Shown here one piece after another: positions 38,984 to 49,573 of a stretch of 64,000 nt of DNA (position 1 is its first letter; each line of letters begins with the position of its first letter). The stretch spans positions 620,001-684,000 of the forward strand of contig NZ_JAFLRG010000001.1 of assembly GCF_017315725.1 (NCBI RefSeq), written 5' to 3'. The position numbers and the translations under genes are program-made. The stretch comes from Trinickia acidisoli (GTDB lineage: Bacteria; Pseudomonadota; Gammaproteobacteria; Burkholderiales; Burkholderiaceae). A model generated the notes under the pieces. The model saw only the letters and a program-made list of their open reading frames with translations. It made no database searches and was not told where the DNA came from.

Positions 38984-40351
38984 TCAGGTTTCTTCCGGCG
39001 CGGCTTGCTGCTTTTCGGCGAGCCGGTGCTCCAGATAGTGAATGCTCGTGCCGCCTTCGACGAAGCTGCCGTCGAGCATCAGCTCGCGATGCAACGGGAT
39101 GTTCGTTTGGATGCCTTCCACGACCATCTCCGACAGGGCGATGCGCATGCGGCGGATCGCTTGCTCGCGCGTCGCGCCGTAGGCGATCAGCTTGCCGATC
39201 ATCGAGTCGTAGTTCGGCGGAACGAAATACCCATTGTACGCGTGCGAATCGACGCGGATGCCAGGGCCGCCGGGCGTGTGCCACGACGTGATGCGGCCCG
39301 GCGACGGCGTGAAGCGGAACGGATCCTCGGCGTTGATCCGGCACTCGATCGCATGACCGCGGAACACGATGTCGCGCTGACGCAGCGCGAGCTTTTCGCC
39401 GGCGGCAATGCGGATCTGCTCCTGCACGATGTCGACGCCCGTGATCAGCTCCGTTACCGGATGCTCGACCTGCACGCGCGTGTTCATCTCGATGAAGTAG
39501 AACTCGCCGTTCTCATAGAGGAATTCGAACGTGCCGGCGCCGAGATAGCCCATCTTCTTGCAGGCGTCGGCGCAGCGGTCGCCGATCCGCTCGATCAAGC
39601 GGCGTGCGATGCCGGGCGCGGGCGCCTCTTCGATCACCTTTTGGTGGCGGCGCTGCATCGAGCAGTCGCGCTCGCCAAGCCAGAGCGCGTTCTTGAACGA
39701 ATCCGCGAGCACCTGGATTTCGACGTGGCGCGGATTTTCGAGGAACTTCTCCATGTAGACCTGCGGGTTGCCGAATGCACGATCGGCTTCCTCGCGTGTC
39801 ATGTTGACGGCGTTCACGAGCGCCGCTTCAGTGTGGACGACGCGCATGCCGCGCCCGCCGCCGCCGCCCGCCGCCTTGATGATGACGGGGTAGCCGACCG
39901 AGCGCGCGATCTTGACGATTTCCTTCGGATCGTCGGGCAGCGCGCCTTCCGAGCCGGGCACGCACGGCACGCCCGTTTTGATCATCGTCTGCTTGGCCGA
40001 GACCTTGTCGCCCATCAGGCGAATCGTTTCGGGACGCGGGCCGATGAAGGCGAAGCCCGACTGCTCGACGCGCTCGGCGAAATCGGCATTTTCCGAGAGG
40101 AAGCCGTAGCCGGGGTGGATCGCTTCGGCGTCGGTGACTTCGGCCGCGCTGATGAGCGCGGGCATGTTCAGGTAGCTCTGCGGCGAAGGTGCCGGCCCGA
40201 TGCAGACGGCTTCGTCGGCGAGCTTGACGTACTTGGCTTCTTTGTCGGCGGTCGAGTAGGCGACGACCGTCTTGACGCCGAGCTCGCGGCACGCGCGCTG
40301 GATGCGCAACGCAATTTCGCCGCGGTTCGCAATGAGGATTTTTTCAAACAT
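38984..40351 (-). CDS. accC: Acetyl-CoA carboxylase, biotin carboxylase subunit
   Basis: A 455-residue ATP-grasp enzyme that carboxylates biotin on AccB in the first step of fatty-acid synthesis. Features: [17 protein letters not shown] start, [16 protein letters not shown], the glycine-rich ATP loop [14 protein letters not shown] near 160-173, [16 protein letters not shown], and [13 protein letters not shown]. Length is close to E. coli AccC (449). An upstream in-frame start (six codons) is possible, but the ATG at 40351 gives the conserved N-terminus. Confidence 0.97.
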   Translation of the reverse strand: MFEKILIANRGEIALRIQRACRELGVKTVVAYSTADKEAKYVKLADEAVCIGPAPSPQSYLNMPALISAAEVTDAEAIHPGYGFLSENADFAERVEQSGFAFIGPRPETIRLMGDKVSAKQTMIKTGVPCVPGSEGALPDDPKEIVKIARSVGYPVIIKAAGGGGGRGMRVVHTEAALVNAVNMTREEADRAFGNPQVYMEKFLENPRHVEIQVLADSFKNALWLGERDCSMQRRHQKVIEEAPAPGIARRLIERIGDRCADACKKMGYLGAGTFEFLYENGEFYFIEMNTRVQVEHPVTELITGVDIVQEQIRIAAGEKLALRQRDIVFRGHAIECRINAEDPFRFTPSPGRITSWHTPGGPGIRVDSHAYNGYFVPPNYDSMIGKLIAYGATREQAIRRMRIALSEMVVEGIQTNIPLHRELMLDGSFVEGGTSIHYLEHRLAEKQQAAPEET

Positions 40352-40471
40352 GGCTATTGTTCGACGCATTAATGGGCTCGTGCGTCGTGGGGCCGCGAAA
40401 TAGGGCGGCGCACGGCATTCGAGCGAAACGGCTACGCCCGAGGCGGATACGCGCCCGGGCCCGCGTTGCGA

Positions 40472-40939
40472 TCAGCCGAGGACGAAAAGCGGCTGGCCGT
40501 ATTCGACGGCTTGGCCGTTTTCGATCAGGATTTCCTTCACGACGCCGGCTTTGTCGGCTTCGATTTCGTTGAGCAGCTTCATCGCTTCGATGATGCACAG
40601 CGTCTGGCCTTCCTTGACCGAATCGCCCACTTGGACGAACGGTTCGGCGCCCGGGGACGGCGAGCGGTAGAAGGTGCCGACCATCGGCGAGTTGACGACA
40701 TGGCCTTGCACGGCGGCAACCGGGGCCGCTGCTGCGGGGGCGTGCTCGGGTGCGCCGGCGGCGCCTGCTGTGGGGTAGGACGCCGTCAGCGGCGGCCCGT
40801 ACGCCGGGCCCTGTTGTACGTAAACCGGCGGCGCATTTTTGACGATGCGGACTTTGCCTTCGCCTTCGGTCACTTCGAGCTCGGAGATACCCGATTCGGA
40901 GACGAGGTCGATCAAAGTTTTCAGCTTACGTAGATCCAT
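40472..40939 (-). CDS. accB: Biotin carboxyl carrier protein of acetyl-CoA carboxylase
   Basis: A 155-residue carrier. N-terminal helices ([23 protein letters not shown]), an Ala/Pro-rich linker at about 45-75, and the biotinyl domain with [19 protein letters not shown] and the biotin-attachment motif [15 protein letters not shown], whose Lys is modified by BirA. It lies 120 bases upstream of accC. The AMKL form (rather than AMKM) is a common variant. Confidence 0.96.
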   Translation of the reverse strand: MDLRKLKTLIDLVSESGISELEVTEGEGKVRIVKNAPPVYVQQGPAYGPPLTASYPTAGAAGAPEHAPAAAAPVAAVQGHVVNSPMVGTFYRSPSPGAEPFVQVGDSVKEGQTLCIIEAMKLLNEIEADKAGVVKEILIENGQAVEYGQPLFVLG

Positions 40940-41004
40940 AGGGAATCCCCTTTTTCAATGCGTGAGGCGCCGGCTCGTGTCGGCGCCGATTTGATGTTCT
41001 GAAA

Positions 41005-41460
41005 TCAGCCGCGTGCGCTGGACGACGCCAGCCGCTCGAGCGCGAACTCGAGTGCGTACAGATAGCCCATCCAACCGAGCCCGCAGATGACGCCTTCGGC
41101 CTGATCGGAAAAGTACGAGTGATGCCTGAACGGCTCTCGGCGATGTACATTCGACAGGTGGATCTCGACGAACGGGATGCCGACGCCCGCCAGCGCATCG
41201 CGCAGGGCGACGCTCGTATGCGTATAGGCGGCGGGATTGATCAAGATGAACTCGACCGATTCCGCACGGGCGGCTTGCACGCGGTCGACGAGCTGGCCTT
41301 CGTGGTTGCTCTGAAACGTCGCCAACTCGACGCCCGCTTGCTGCGCGCGCGCGCAGAGCGCCTGGTCGATCTGCTCGAGGGTGACGCGGCCGTATACCTC
41401 GGGTTCCCGCGTGCCTAGCAGGTTGAGGTTCGGGCCGTGCAGTACCAGCAATCGTTTCAT
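41005..41460 (-). CDS. aroQ: 3-dehydroquinate dehydratase, type II
   Basis: A 151-residue shikimate-pathway enzyme, a dodecamer in known members. Conserved: [20 protein letters not shown] with the catalytic Tyr, [10 protein letters not shown], and [17 protein letters not shown]; the [12 protein letters not shown] loop is present. It precedes accB by 65 bases on the same strand, the usual aroQ-accB-accC order. The ATG at 41460 starts the conserved MKRLLVLHG; the longer frame upstream has no support. Confidence 0.96.
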   Translation of the reverse strand: MKRLLVLHGPNLNLLGTREPEVYGRVTLEQIDQALCARAQQAGVELATFQSNHEGQLVDRVQAARAESVEFILINPAAYTHTSVALRDALAGVGIPFVEIHLSNVHRREPFRHHSYFSDQAEGVICGLGWMGYLYALEFALERLASSSARG

Positions 41461-41655
41461 GGTTCGCTTCTGTTTCCGCGGAATTGCGCGCACTTTAGCG
41501 CCGTTTGGCGAAACTTGTCTAGCAGCGGATGAAAAAGAGGACGGATGTGGCGGTATTTTTTGCCGATTTGGATGCTTTATTGCTACCAACTTCAGGCAAA
41601 TTGCCTCGATCGTGCGTCAATGTGGTGCGATCTGCGTTGTTGCGGTCGTGCGAGC

Positions 41656-42228
41656 TCAAAGCGCATCCAAGGTCTTGCGCAATTCCTGCGGCGTGACTTG
41701 TCCTAATTTTGTCGACCGTACGGTGCCGTTGGCGTCAATTACGACGGTGAAGGGCAATGCGCCGGCCCCGTTGCCGAGGCTTCGAGCCAGGTCCGCGCCG
41801 CCGAATCCGCTGACGAGAATCGGGTAGTCGACGGGGATCTTTTTCAGAAAGTTCTGTACGTTTTGCTGCGAATCGACGCCGATCCCGATGAACTGTATGC
41901 CCTTGCTCGCGTAGGCGTCGTGAAGTCGAACGAGCTCGGGCATCTCCGCCACACACGGGCCGCACCAGGACGCCCAGAAGTTGACGACGAGCACGTGTCC
42001 TTTGTAGGGCGTAAGCGTTTGCGGCTTGCCGGCGACGTCATGCAACTGCGTGGCGAACAATTGCGCGACGGCCCCGCTCGCCGGCGCCGCGATGGAGGCC
42101 GTGTCGGCCTGCGGCTGCGCGGCGGCTGCGCTGCTCGCGCCGCCGAACAGCCACTGCCGGGCGCCGACTCCCAGGCCGGCCGCGAGTATTGCAACAGCAG
42201 CAACGGCGAGTATGGCTTTCTTATTCAT
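41656..42228 (-). CDS. TlpA/ResA-type membrane-anchored thioredoxin
   Basis: A 190-residue protein with an N-terminal membrane anchor (about residues 5-27) and a periplasmic thioredoxin-like domain of the TlpA/ResA type. The redox site is WASWCGPCVAEMP (CxxC near residue 95), with the cis-Pro region GALPFTVVID. It probably reduces disulfides in the periplasm, for instance in cytochrome c maturation. An upstream TTG at 42240 overlaps the stop of the preceding gene (TTGA) and would add four residues; neither start has a clear ribosome-binding site, so coupling to the upstream gene is plausible. Confidence 0.88.
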   Translation of the reverse strand: MNKKAILAVAAVAILAAGLGVGARQWLFGGASSAAAAQPQADTASIAAPASGAVAQLFATQLHDVAGKPQTLTPYKGHVLVVNFWASWCGPCVAEMPELVRLHDAYASKGIQFIGIGVDSQQNVQNFLKKIPVDYPILVSGFGGADLARSLGNGAGALPFTVVIDANGTVRSTKLGQVTPQELRKTLDAL

Positions 42229-42236
42229 CTGAACGT

Positions 42237-42881
42237 TCAATTGGTTAAGGGCGGGGCATCGCCCGCGGCCAGCAGCGCTTCGAGGGCCTCGGTGCTCGCT
42301 CGTGCCGCGCGGCCGCGCGAATCGGCGCGTACCGCGCCGCGCAGATCATCGGCGTCGTACAGCGCGACGTGGACGCCGACGGGCGCCTCGTCGCGGGTGC
42401 CGCGCCACAGGAAGCTCAGTGTCTCGACGTCGCCGCGGCCGCCGAAATGGCGCGTTTCGGAGACGTCGTATTGCACGCTGGCATTGAGCAGATAAATCGC
42501 GACCTCTTTCGGATTGTCGCAGAACACCTGCAAATGGATGTCCGAATGCTCGCCGGCCGTGCCGTTGAGTACCGCGCCGGTCAAATAGGGGTTGAAGGCC
42601 ACGAGCCGCTTCATCCAGTCGAGCGCGATTTCCCGCAGCCGGCGCAGCACGGCCGGTTGGGTGTCCGCCTGGAACAGCGACTGGTATTGGCGGATTTCTT
42701 CCTCGATTTGGTCGTTGTCGGGCAGCCACTCGCCGGCGACGCGTGGCTGCCCGACAACCTGCCGCGCGGCTTTGCGCTTGGCGCTTGCGTAGTCGAGCCC
42801 TTCCTCCGCGATCAGCCGCGCCGCCGCGATCGCGATTTCCTCCCGCACGCGTTGCGGATCGACAAAAGATTTGCGCACCAT
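42237..42881 (-). CDS. Putative nucleotidyltransferase-fold protein of unknown function
   Basis: A 214-residue soluble protein I know only as a conserved neighbour of mpl in Burkholderiales. The N-terminal 80 residues look helical (EEIAIAAARLIAEEGLDYASAKRKAARQ). The middle has LTGAVLNGTAGEHSDIHLQVF, which resembles the hG-x(9-13)-Dh-[DEH]-h signature of nucleotidyltransferases, although the second acidic residue is His here. A DVETLSFLWRG...GVHVALYD segment could supply a further strand. No partner substrate is known. It is divergent from mpl and may be translationally coupled to the thioredoxin gene. Confidence 0.7.
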   Translation of the reverse strand: MVRKSFVDPQRVREEIAIAAARLIAEEGLDYASAKRKAARQVVGQPRVAGEWLPDNDQIEEEIRQYQSLFQADTQPAVLRRLREIALDWMKRLVAFNPYLTGAVLNGTAGEHSDIHLQVFCDNPKEVAIYLLNASVQYDVSETRHFGGRGDVETLSFLWRGTRDEAPVGVHVALYDADDLRGAVRADSRGRAARASTEALEALLAAGDAPPLTN

Positions 42882-42954
42882 CCGTCAATCATACTCGATC
42901 GTCCGGTGCGCTCCGCTGCGCCCGGGAGACGCGATCGCCTCGGGTACAATAGCG

Positions 42955-42960
42955 GGCCTC
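42955..42960 (+). promoter_or_regulatory. Candidate -10 element of mpl
   Basis: TACAAT in the context GGGTACAATAGCGGG lies 74 bases before the mpl ATG. There is no good -35 at the right spacing, so this is a weak call. Confidence 0.35.
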
Positions 42961-43033
42961 ACGCGGCTCGCCCGCCCGGCGTTCGCGTCCCCTTCATGCA
43001 CTCGCGGCAAGCGCGGCACGAGCAGACAGTTTT

Positions 43034-44431
43034 ATGCATATCCACATCCTCGGCATCTGCGGCACATTCATGGGCGGCCTCGCGGTGCTCGCGCGCGGCG
43101 CGGGGCATACCGTGACGGGTTGCGATGCCGGCGTCTATCCGCCGATGAGCACCCAGCTCCAGGCGCAAGGCATCACGCTCGTCGAAGGCTACGGCGCCGA
43201 GCAGCTCGATCTGAAGCCGGACTTATTCGTCGTCGGCAACGTCGTCTCGCGCGGCAATCCGCTCATGGAGGCCATTCTCGATCGCGGCCTGCCTTATGTG
43301 TCGGGGCCGCAATGGCTCGGCGAGCACGTCCTGGCCGGCAAATGGGTGCTGGCCGTGGCGGGTACGCACGGTAAGACGACGACGAGCTCGATGCTCGCCT
43401 GGCTGCTCGAGGACGCGGGGTTCGATCCCGGCTTTCTGATCGGCGGCGTGCCGCTCAATTTCGGCGTGTCGGCGCGGCTCACCGATTCGAATTTCTTCGT
43501 CATCGAAGCCGATGAATACGATACGGCGTTCTTCGACAAACGCTCGAAGTTCGTTCACTACCGGCCTCGCACCGCCGTTCTCAACAATTTGGAGTTCGAT
43601 CACGCCGACATCTTCCCGGATTTGGCTGCGATCGAAACGCAATTTCATCACCTCGTGCGGACGGTGCCCGCCATCGGCCGTCTCGTCGTCAACGGGCGCG
43701 ACGCCGCGCTCGATCGCGTGCTCGCGCGCGGCCTTTGGAGCGAGGCCGAGCGCTTCGGCGTCGACGGCGGCTGGGACGCGCTGCCCGCCGCAGAGGGCGA
43801 GCCGATCGACGAGCGCTTTGCCGTCTATTGGCGCGGCGAGCGCGTCGGTGTCGTCGATTGGCAGGTGCAGGGCGAGCATAACCGGCTCAACGCGCTCGCG
43901 GCCGTCGCGGCGGCGCGGCACGTCGGCGTGCCGCCGGCTCAGGCGGCGCGTTCGCTGACCGAATTTCGCAACGTCAAGCGGCGCATGGAAGTGCGCGGCA
44001 GCGTGGACGGCGTCACGATCTACGACGATTTCGCCCACCATCCAACGGCCATCGAGACGACCATCGCGGGCCTGCGTACGCGCGTGGGCAGCGCGCGCAC
44101 GCGAATCTTGGCGGTGCTCGAGCCGCGTTCGAACACGATGAAGCTCGGCGTCATGAAGGCGCAGTTGCCGGCGAGCCTCGCGGGCGCCGATCTCGTGTTC
44201 GGCTACGGCGCCCCCGCCGGCCGCGACGCGCTCGGCTGGGATTTGCGCGAGGCGCTCGCGCCGCTCGGCGACAAGGCGCGCGCTTTCGACGATCTCGACG
44301 CGCTGGTGGCGGCCGTCGCGCACGCCGCGCGGGCCGGCGATCACGTGCTCGTCATGAGCAACGGCGGGTTCGGCGGGGTTCATCAGAAGCTGCTCGATGC
44401 GCTCGGCTCGCGCGCGAGAGGCGCCGCGTGA
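43034..44431 (+). CDS. mpl: UDP-MurNAc:L-Ala-gamma-D-Glu-meso-DAP ligase
   Basis: A 465-residue Mur-ligase family enzyme that joins recycled murein tripeptide to UDP-MurNAc. MHIHILGICGTFMGGLAVLARG is the Mpl N-terminus; the ATP site is AGTHGKTTTSSMLAWLLE near residue 113; EADEYDTAFFDKRSKFVHYRP and DDFAHHPTAIETTI are typical. It works in the same recycling route as ampD, about 15 kb away in this window. Its stop overlaps the GTG of the next gene. Confidence 0.95.
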   Translation: MHIHILGICGTFMGGLAVLARGAGHTVTGCDAGVYPPMSTQLQAQGITLVEGYGAEQLDLKPDLFVVGNVVSRGNPLMEAILDRGLPYVSGPQWLGEHVLAGKWVLAVAGTHGKTTTSSMLAWLLEDAGFDPGFLIGGVPLNFGVSARLTDSNFFVIEADEYDTAFFDKRSKFVHYRPRTAVLNNLEFDHADIFPDLAAIETQFHHLVRTVPAIGRLVVNGRDAALDRVLARGLWSEAERFGVDGGWDALPAAEGEPIDERFAVYWRGERVGVVDWQVQGEHNRLNALAAVAAARHVGVPPAQAARSLTEFRNVKRRMEVRGSVDGVTIYDDFAHHPTAIETTIAGLRTRVGSARTRILAVLEPRSNTMKLGVMKAQLPASLAGADLVFGYGAPAGRDALGWDLREALAPLGDKARAFDDLDALVAAVAHAARAGDHVLVMSNGGFGGVHQKLLDALGSRARGAA

Positions 44432-45012
44432 TTCTCTATCTGCACGGGTTCCGTTCTTCACCGCGATCGTTCAAGGCCCAACTGCTCGCGGCGCGCATGA
44501 CCGCGCTCGGGCGCGCGAGCGAGTGGCGGTGTCCCATGCTGCCCGTTTCGCCGCTCGCGGCCGTTGCCGCGGCCGAGGCGCAGGTTGCGGGCGCCGCGCC
44601 CGAAGACGTGACCGTGATCGGCAGTTCGCTCGGCGGCTACTTTGCGACCCATCTCGCCGAGAAGCACGGCTGGCGCGCGGTGCTGCTCAATCCGGCCGTT
44701 CTGCCCCAGCGCGACTTGTCCGCCTATCTCGGCGAGCAGCCGCTCTGGCACGGCGGCGGTAGCATCGTCGTCGAACCGCATCATCTCGACGAACTGCGCG
44801 CGCTCGGCGTCGAGTCGATCACGCGGCCGGAACGCTATTATTTGATCGCCGCCACGGGCGACGAAGTACTCGATTACCGCGAGATGCTTGCGCATTGTCC
44901 CGGCGTCGAGACGAAGCTGATTGTCGGCAGCGACCATGCGATCAGCGAGTTCGCCGATTACGTCGGCGATGTGCTCGCGTTTTGCGGCATCGCGCCGGCC
45001 GAACTCGTGTAG
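44428..45012 (+). CDS. YqiA/YcfP-like alpha/beta-hydrolase (esterase)
   Basis: A 194-residue small hydrolase. The N-terminus ILYLHGFRSSPRSFKAQ and the nucleophile elbow VIGSSLGGYFAT (Ser near 73) are clear; the Asp is probably in ATGDEVLDY and the His in GSDHAISEF, which completes a catalytic triad. It belongs to the YqiA/UPF0227 esterase type; substrate unknown. It starts with GTG at 44428, overlapping the mpl stop (GTGA), so translation is coupled. Confidence 0.85.
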   Translation: MILYLHGFRSSPRSFKAQLLAARMTALGRASEWRCPMLPVSPLAAVAAAEAQVAGAAPEDVTVIGSSLGGYFATHLAEKHGWRAVLLNPAVLPQRDLSAYLGEQPLWHGGGSIVVEPHHLDELRALGVESITRPERYYLIAATGDEVLDYREMLAHCPGVETKLIVGSDHAISEFADYVGDVLAFCGIAPAELV

Positions 45013-45152
45013 TGCGGCCTTCATGTCGGCGGCGCGAGAGCGACGCGTGCACTGTGCGCGCCGCGCACAACGGAACCCTATCGATCGGCAGCGGGTGCGC
45101 GGTTTGCGGCGCAGATTCGCTGCGAGGACCCAATTCGTAACGAGAGTGTCGA

Positions 45153-47300
45153 GTGAACGTTTTCTTTGAGGAATCAGGCGGTTTGAAGGCGGGTAGCGTG
45201 CTGTCGCGCCAAGGCGATGCGCTGCAGGTCGAACTGCCGGGCGGCCGGCGCGCGAAGGTGCGCGCCAAGGACGTGCTGATCGAGTTCGACAAGCCGAGCG
45301 CGGCCGAACTGCTGCAAGAGGCCGATGCTGCCGCGCAGCAGATCGATCTCGATTTTTTGTGGGAGTGCGCGCCGGCGGACGAATTTCCGTTCGCCGCGCT
45401 TGCGAGCGAATATTTCGGGGCGCAAGCGGGCGCGGTCGAGCGCGCGGCACTCGTGCTGCGCATGCAAGGCGCGCCCGTCTACTTTCGTCGCAAGGGCCGC
45501 GGACAGTACCAGCGCGCGCCTGAAGAGCAATTGAAGATGGCGCTCGCGGGGCTCGAACGCAAGCGTCAGCAGGCGCTCGTGCAGGCGCAATACGAGGAAG
45601 AGCTCAAGGCTGGCCGGCTGCCCGAGGCGTTTCGCGGCAAGGCGCTCGGGCTGCTCACGAAGCCCGACAAAAACGGGATCGAATACAAGGCGCTCGAAGG
45701 CGCCGCCGCGGCGCGCGGCGTCTCGACGGCGCGGCTCATGCTCGACTGCGGTGGGGTCGCGTCGGCCCGCGCGCTGCACGAGGCGCGGTTTCTGTCCGAA
45801 TACTTTCCGCACGGCACCGGTTTTTCGCCCGTGACGCCGGGGCCCGTTCCGGAAGACTTGCCGACGGCGCACGTGCGCGCGTTCTCGATCGACGACATCA
45901 CGACGACGGAGATCGACGACGCGTTTTCGGTCGAGTTGCTCTCCGATGATCGCGTTCGCGTCGGCGTGCATATTGCCGCGCCGTCGCTCGGCATCGCGCG
46001 CGGCGACGCCGTCGATGCGATTGCGCGGGCTCGGCTGTCGACCGTCTACATGCCCGGCGACAAGATCACGATGCTGCCCGACGAGGTCGTCGAAGCCTTC
46101 ACGCTCAAAGAGGGCGGATTGCGGCCCGCGCTCTCGCTCTACGTCATCGTCAACCGCGGCACGCAGGACATCGTCGCCACGGAAACGCGCGCCGAGCTCG
46201 TCCACGTGGAGAGCAACCTGCGCCACAACACGCTCGACGCGTGCGTGACCGAAGAGGCGCTCGCCGCCGGCAGCGGCGACTATCCGCACAAGGATGAGAT
46301 CGCCTTGCTGTGGCCGCTCGCGCAAGCGCTGTTCGAAAAACGGCAGGCCGCGCGCGCCGGCTATGGCCTGCGGCGCGAGGTGCCGGGCAATACGGATTAC
46401 AACTTCTACGTCGACGGCGAGCACGTCACGATCACGCCGCGCCGTCGCGGCTCGCCGCTCGATCTGATCGTCGCCGAGCTCGCGATTCTCGCCAATTCGA
46501 CGTGGGGCGCGCTGCTGCACGATCACGGCGTGCCCGGCATTTACCGGACGCAACGCACCTTTGCCGCGGCGGGGCCGAAGCGCACGCGCATGCAGACGAG
46601 CGCGGCGCCGCACGAAGGCCTTGGCGTCGCGCAGTACGCATGGAGCACGTCGCCGCTGCGCCGCTATGTCGACCTCGTCAATCAATGGCAGTTGCTCGCC
46701 TGCGTCCAGCATGGCGTCGCGGCCAAGCTCGTTGCGCCGTTCAAGCCGAAAGACGCCGATCTGTTCGCTGTCGTGCAGGGCTTCGACGACACCTATACCG
46801 CCTACGCCGATCATCAGCGCCGGATGGAGTATTTCTGGTGCTTGCGGTGGCTGACGCAGGAGCACAAGAAGGAGGTCGTCGCGGCGGTGGTCAAGGGCGA
46901 TCTCGTGCGGCTCGAGGAAGTGCCGTTGCTGCTTCACGTTCCGGGGCTCGGCGTGCATGCGCGTGGTACGCGCATCGTGCTCGAAGTGATGTCGGTCGAC
47001 GAGCTGACCATCGAGGCGTCGGTGCGTCCGATTCGCGTGCTCGATGCGCCCGGCGCGGCGTCCGCTACCGCGGAGGACGAAGAGGAAGAGGCGGAGGTCA
47101 TCGACGCGCCCGATACGTCGGCTGAAAGCGAAGGGGAAGCGCAGGCCGAAGCGGGGGAAGGTGCGACGGAAGAAGGGGCGGAAGAAGGCGGCGAGACGGC
47201 GCATGGATCGACCAACGGCGGCGGTGCGGCCGATGCCGAAGGCCCGCAAGCGTCGGACGCATCAGGCGGTGCGACGCGATCTGCACAGGTGACGCAATGA
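45153..47300 (+). CDS. RNB-domain exoribonuclease (RNase II/R family)
   Basis: A 715-residue 3'-5' exoribonuclease candidate. After an N-terminal domain of about 230 residues, the RNB catalytic domain shows [19 protein letters not shown] with its metal-binding Asp residues, then [22 protein letters not shown] and [21 protein letters not shown] classical C-terminal S1 domain is not obvious; instead the last 90 residues are an acidic Glu/Ala/Gly-rich tail. Not a close match to E. coli RNase R (813) or RNase II (644). It starts with GTG at 45153 and its stop overlaps the aroE ATG. Confidence 0.88.
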   Translation: MNVFFEESGGLKAGSVLSRQGDALQVELPGGRRAKVRAKDVLIEFDKPSAAELLQEADAAAQQIDLDFLWECAPADEFPFAALASEYFGAQAGAVERAALVLRMQGAPVYFRRKGRGQYQRAPEEQLKMALAGLERKRQQALVQAQYEEELKAGRLPEAFRGKALGLLTKPDKNGIEYKALEGAAAARGVSTARLMLDCGGVASARALHEARFLSEYFPHGTGFSPVTPGPVPEDLPTAHVRAFSIDDITTTEIDDAFSVELLSDDRVRVGVHIAAPSLGIARGDAVDAIARARLSTVYMPGDKITMLPDEVVEAFTLKEGGLRPALSLYVIVNRGTQDIVATETRAELVHVESNLRHNTLDACVTEEALAAGSGDYPHKDEIALLWPLAQALFEKRQAARAGYGLRREVPGNTDYNFYVDGEHVTITPRRRGSPLDLIVAELAILANSTWGALLHDHGVPGIYRTQRTFAAAGPKRTRMQTSAAPHEGLGVAQYAWSTSPLRRYVDLVNQWQLLACVQHGVAAKLVAPFKPKDADLFAVVQGFDDTYTAYADHQRRMEYFWCLRWLTQEHKKEVVAAVVKGDLVRLEEVPLLLHVPGLGVHARGTRIVLEVMSVDELTIEASVRPIRVLDAPGAASATAEDEEEEAEVIDAPDTSAESEGEAQAEAGEGATEEGAEEGGETAHGSTNGGGAADAEGPQASDASGGATRSAQVTQ

Positions 47301-48199
47301 GCGAAGCGAGCGGGCACGGGACGCAAGGCGTCCCGCCGATTGCGCCCGCCGCCTCTGGCAGCGACCTCTATGCGGTGGTCGGCAATCCGATCGCGCACAG
47401 CAAATCGCCGTTCATTCACGCGCGCTTTGCGGAGCAAACGGGCGAGCGGGTCGACTATCAGCGCCTGCTCGCGCCCGTCGACGCCTTCGTCGACACTGTG
47501 CGCGCATTCGTTGCGGCGGGCGGGCGCGGCCTGAACGTGACCGTGCCGTTCAAGCTCGAGGCGCATGCGTTGGCCGACCGGCTTTCGCCGCGCGCGGCTG
47601 CGGCGGGCGCCGTGAATACGCTGCGGTTCGACGCCGACGGCATCTACGGCGACAACACGGACGGCGTGGGCCTCGTTACCGACATCGAGACGAATTTGGG
47701 CATGCGCTTTGCCGGCGCACGCGTTTTGCTCCTCGGCGCGGGCGGTGCGGCGCGCGGCGCGATATTGCCGATGCTCGAGCGCGGGCCGCGGGCATTGACG
47801 ATCGCCAATCGCACGGTGCAAAAGGCGCAAGCACTCGTCGAGCAATTCGCTCGAGCGGCTCACGAGGCGGGGTGTGCGTTGTCGGGCGGCGCGCCCGCGG
47901 TGGTCGAGCCCGAGCCGTACGACATCATCGTCAACGCGACGGCCGGTTCCCTGGCAGCGGCGGTGCCTGAGTGCGACGCACGGGCCTTTGGCCCCCGCAC
48001 GCTCGCCTACGACATGATGTACGGCGCGCAGCCGACGGTGTTCATGCGGCACGCCCAGGCGCTCGGCGCGAACGTGTCGGACGGGCTGGGGATGCTCGTC
48101 GGGCAGGCCGCCGAGTCGTTTTGGATATGGCGCGGTGTGCGGCCCGACAGCGCTCCGGTGCTTGCCGAGCTGCGCGCGATGTTGGCGGCGTCGGCGTAG
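47297..48199 (+). CDS. aroE: Shikimate dehydrogenase
   Basis: A 300-residue NADP-dependent enzyme that reduces 3-dehydroshikimate. Substrate-binding [12 protein letters not shown] and [10 protein letters not shown] with the catalytic Lys are present, the cofactor loop is [12 protein letters not shown] near residue 155, and NRT follows in [10 protein letters not shown]. An N-terminal extension of about 20 Ser/Ala/Pro-rich residues precedes [10 protein letters not shown]. The ATG overlaps the exonuclease stop (ATGA). Followed by mtgA after 77 bases. Confidence 0.95.
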   Translation: MSEASGHGTQGVPPIAPAASGSDLYAVVGNPIAHSKSPFIHARFAEQTGERVDYQRLLAPVDAFVDTVRAFVAAGGRGLNVTVPFKLEAHALADRLSPRAAAAGAVNTLRFDADGIYGDNTDGVGLVTDIETNLGMRFAGARVLLLGAGGAARGAILPMLERGPRALTIANRTVQKAQALVEQFARAAHEAGCALSGGAPAVVEPEPYDIIVNATAGSLAAAVPECDARAFGPRTLAYDMMYGAQPTVFMRHAQALGANVSDGLGMLVGQAAESFWIWRGVRPDSAPVLAELRAMLAASA

Positions 48200-48276
48200 G
48201 TCGCGATGGACGGGATGGCGCCCTTGGCGGTGCGCGAGGCGCGGCCGTCGCGAGTGCGAACGGTCGAGACGCATCG

Positions 48277-48999
48277 ATGACGAAAACGAGACAGCGAACG
48301 GGAAAGGGCATCGCTGGTTGGGTGCTGTATGCGGTGGCGGTATGCGCGTTTGCCTGGGTCGCCACGCAGGCGTATTACTTCGTGCAGATTGCCGTATGGA
48401 CCGTCGTCGATCCGAGTTCGACGGCGTTCATGCGGGCCGACGCCTGGCGGCTCGCGCAGGACCGGCCCGACGTCGCGATTCAGCATCAATGGGTGCCCTA
48501 CGATCGCATCTCGCGGAATCTGAAGCGCGCGATCATCGCGTCGGAAGACGCCAATTTCGTCAACAACAACGGCTACGAGACCGACGCGATCTTGCAGGCG
48601 TGGGAGAAGAACAAGGCGAGAGGCAGGATCGTCGCCGGGGGCTCGACGATCTCTCAGCAGCTCGCGCGCAATCTGTTTCTCTCGCGGCAAAAGAGCTATG
48701 TCCGCAAGGGGCAGGAGCTCATCATCACCTGGATGCTCGAGACGCTGATGGACAAGCAGCGCATCTTCGAGATCTATCTGAACTCGGTGGAGTGGGGCAA
48801 CGGCGTGTACGGCGCGCAGGCGGCCGCCCGCTACTACTATCGGTGCTCGGCCGCCCAATTGACTGTTTGGCAGTCGGCTCGGCTCGCCGTCATGCTGCCG
48901 AATCCGAAATATTTCGACCAGCATCGCTCGTCCGCCTATCTCAAGCAGCGCTCGGGTGTCATCGCGCGGCGCATGGGCGCCGCCGAAGTGCCGCGATGA
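48277..48999 (+). CDS. mtgA: Monofunctional peptidoglycan glycosyltransferase
   Basis: A 240-residue inner-membrane enzyme that polymerises lipid II into glycan strands. One N-terminal membrane helix (about 15-35) and a family 51 glycosyltransferase domain with [15 protein letters not shown] (catalytic Glu), [28 protein letters not shown], and [17 protein letters not shown]. No transpeptidase domain follows, hence monofunctional. The aroE-mtgA order is conserved in betaproteobacteria. Confidence 0.95.
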   Translation: MTKTRQRTGKGIAGWVLYAVAVCAFAWVATQAYYFVQIAVWTVVDPSSTAFMRADAWRLAQDRPDVAIQHQWVPYDRISRNLKRAIIASEDANFVNNNGYETDAILQAWEKNKARGRIVAGGSTISQQLARNLFLSRQKSYVRKGQELIITWMLETLMDKQRIFEIYLNSVEWGNGVYGAQAAARYYYRCSAAQLTVWQSARLAVMLPNPKYFDQHRSSAYLKQRSGVIARRMGAAEVPR

Positions 49000-49057
49000 G
49001 CTGCGATGGGCCGCTAGCTTTCGGCAGCCCCAATGTCCACCCGGCTGCTCGGTTCGC

Positions 49058-49573
49058 TCAGTTGTCTTCCCAATAAGCCATGCTTTCGCTCTCGCGCGAG
49101 ACGAATCTGAATCCCTTCGGTCGTTCGCCCGACGCATTGGGAAACTCAGCGAGGATGCCGAATTTGCCTGAATCAGGGTATTCGGCGATTTCGGGCAGCA
49201 TTTTCGTGCTCACGGCCAAGTACTTCAATTCCACGTCGCCCGTATTCGCGATTTGATGCGCCGCCTCGGGGCCACCGGGCGGACACGCGATGACGTCGCC
49301 CGCGCGGATCGGATAGACGGCCTCGCCGATGCGCACCTCTCCCGTTCCCTCCAGCACGAAAAACATTTCTTCGTTCACGCGATGGTTGTGAAACGGAAAC
49401 CCGCGCTTGCCCGGCGCGAGTGCCGTCACGTTGTAGCCGAGCTTCTGCGCACCGACGTGCGGACTGATCGCACCCATGCGTGGGGCGTAGCGCTCGGCCA
49501 TCGATTCGGGGGGCGCTACGCCGGCCGGTAGTGGGGACAGTTCGATGTCGGCCAGATTGATGATCGGTTTCAT
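49058..49573 (-). CDS. Cupin-domain protein
   Basis: A 171-residue protein with a single cupin barrel: the first motif FPFHNHRVNEEMFFVLEGTG supplies two His and a Glu for a metal, and GDVIACPPGGPEAAHQIANTG supplies the last His. The reaction is unknown; many such small cupins bind or isomerise small organic molecules. AAGGAG at 49580-49585 supports the ATG at 49573. It is divergent from the IclR-headed sugar cluster and may or may not belong to it. Confidence 0.83.
   Translation of the reverse strand: MKPIINLADIELSPLPAGVAPPESMAERYAPRMGAISPHVGAQKLGYNVTALAPGKRGFPFHNHRVNEEMFFVLEGTGEVRIGEAVYPIRAGDVIACPPGGPEAAHQIANTGDVELKYLAVSTKMLPEIAEYPDSGKFGILAEFPNASGERPKGFRFVSRESESMAYWEDN

Noticed and set aside
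45174..47249. 691-codon minus-strand frame opposite the RNB exonuclease
   Set aside because: Composition is that of a GC-rich shadow frame; the plus strand encodes a clear RNB domain.
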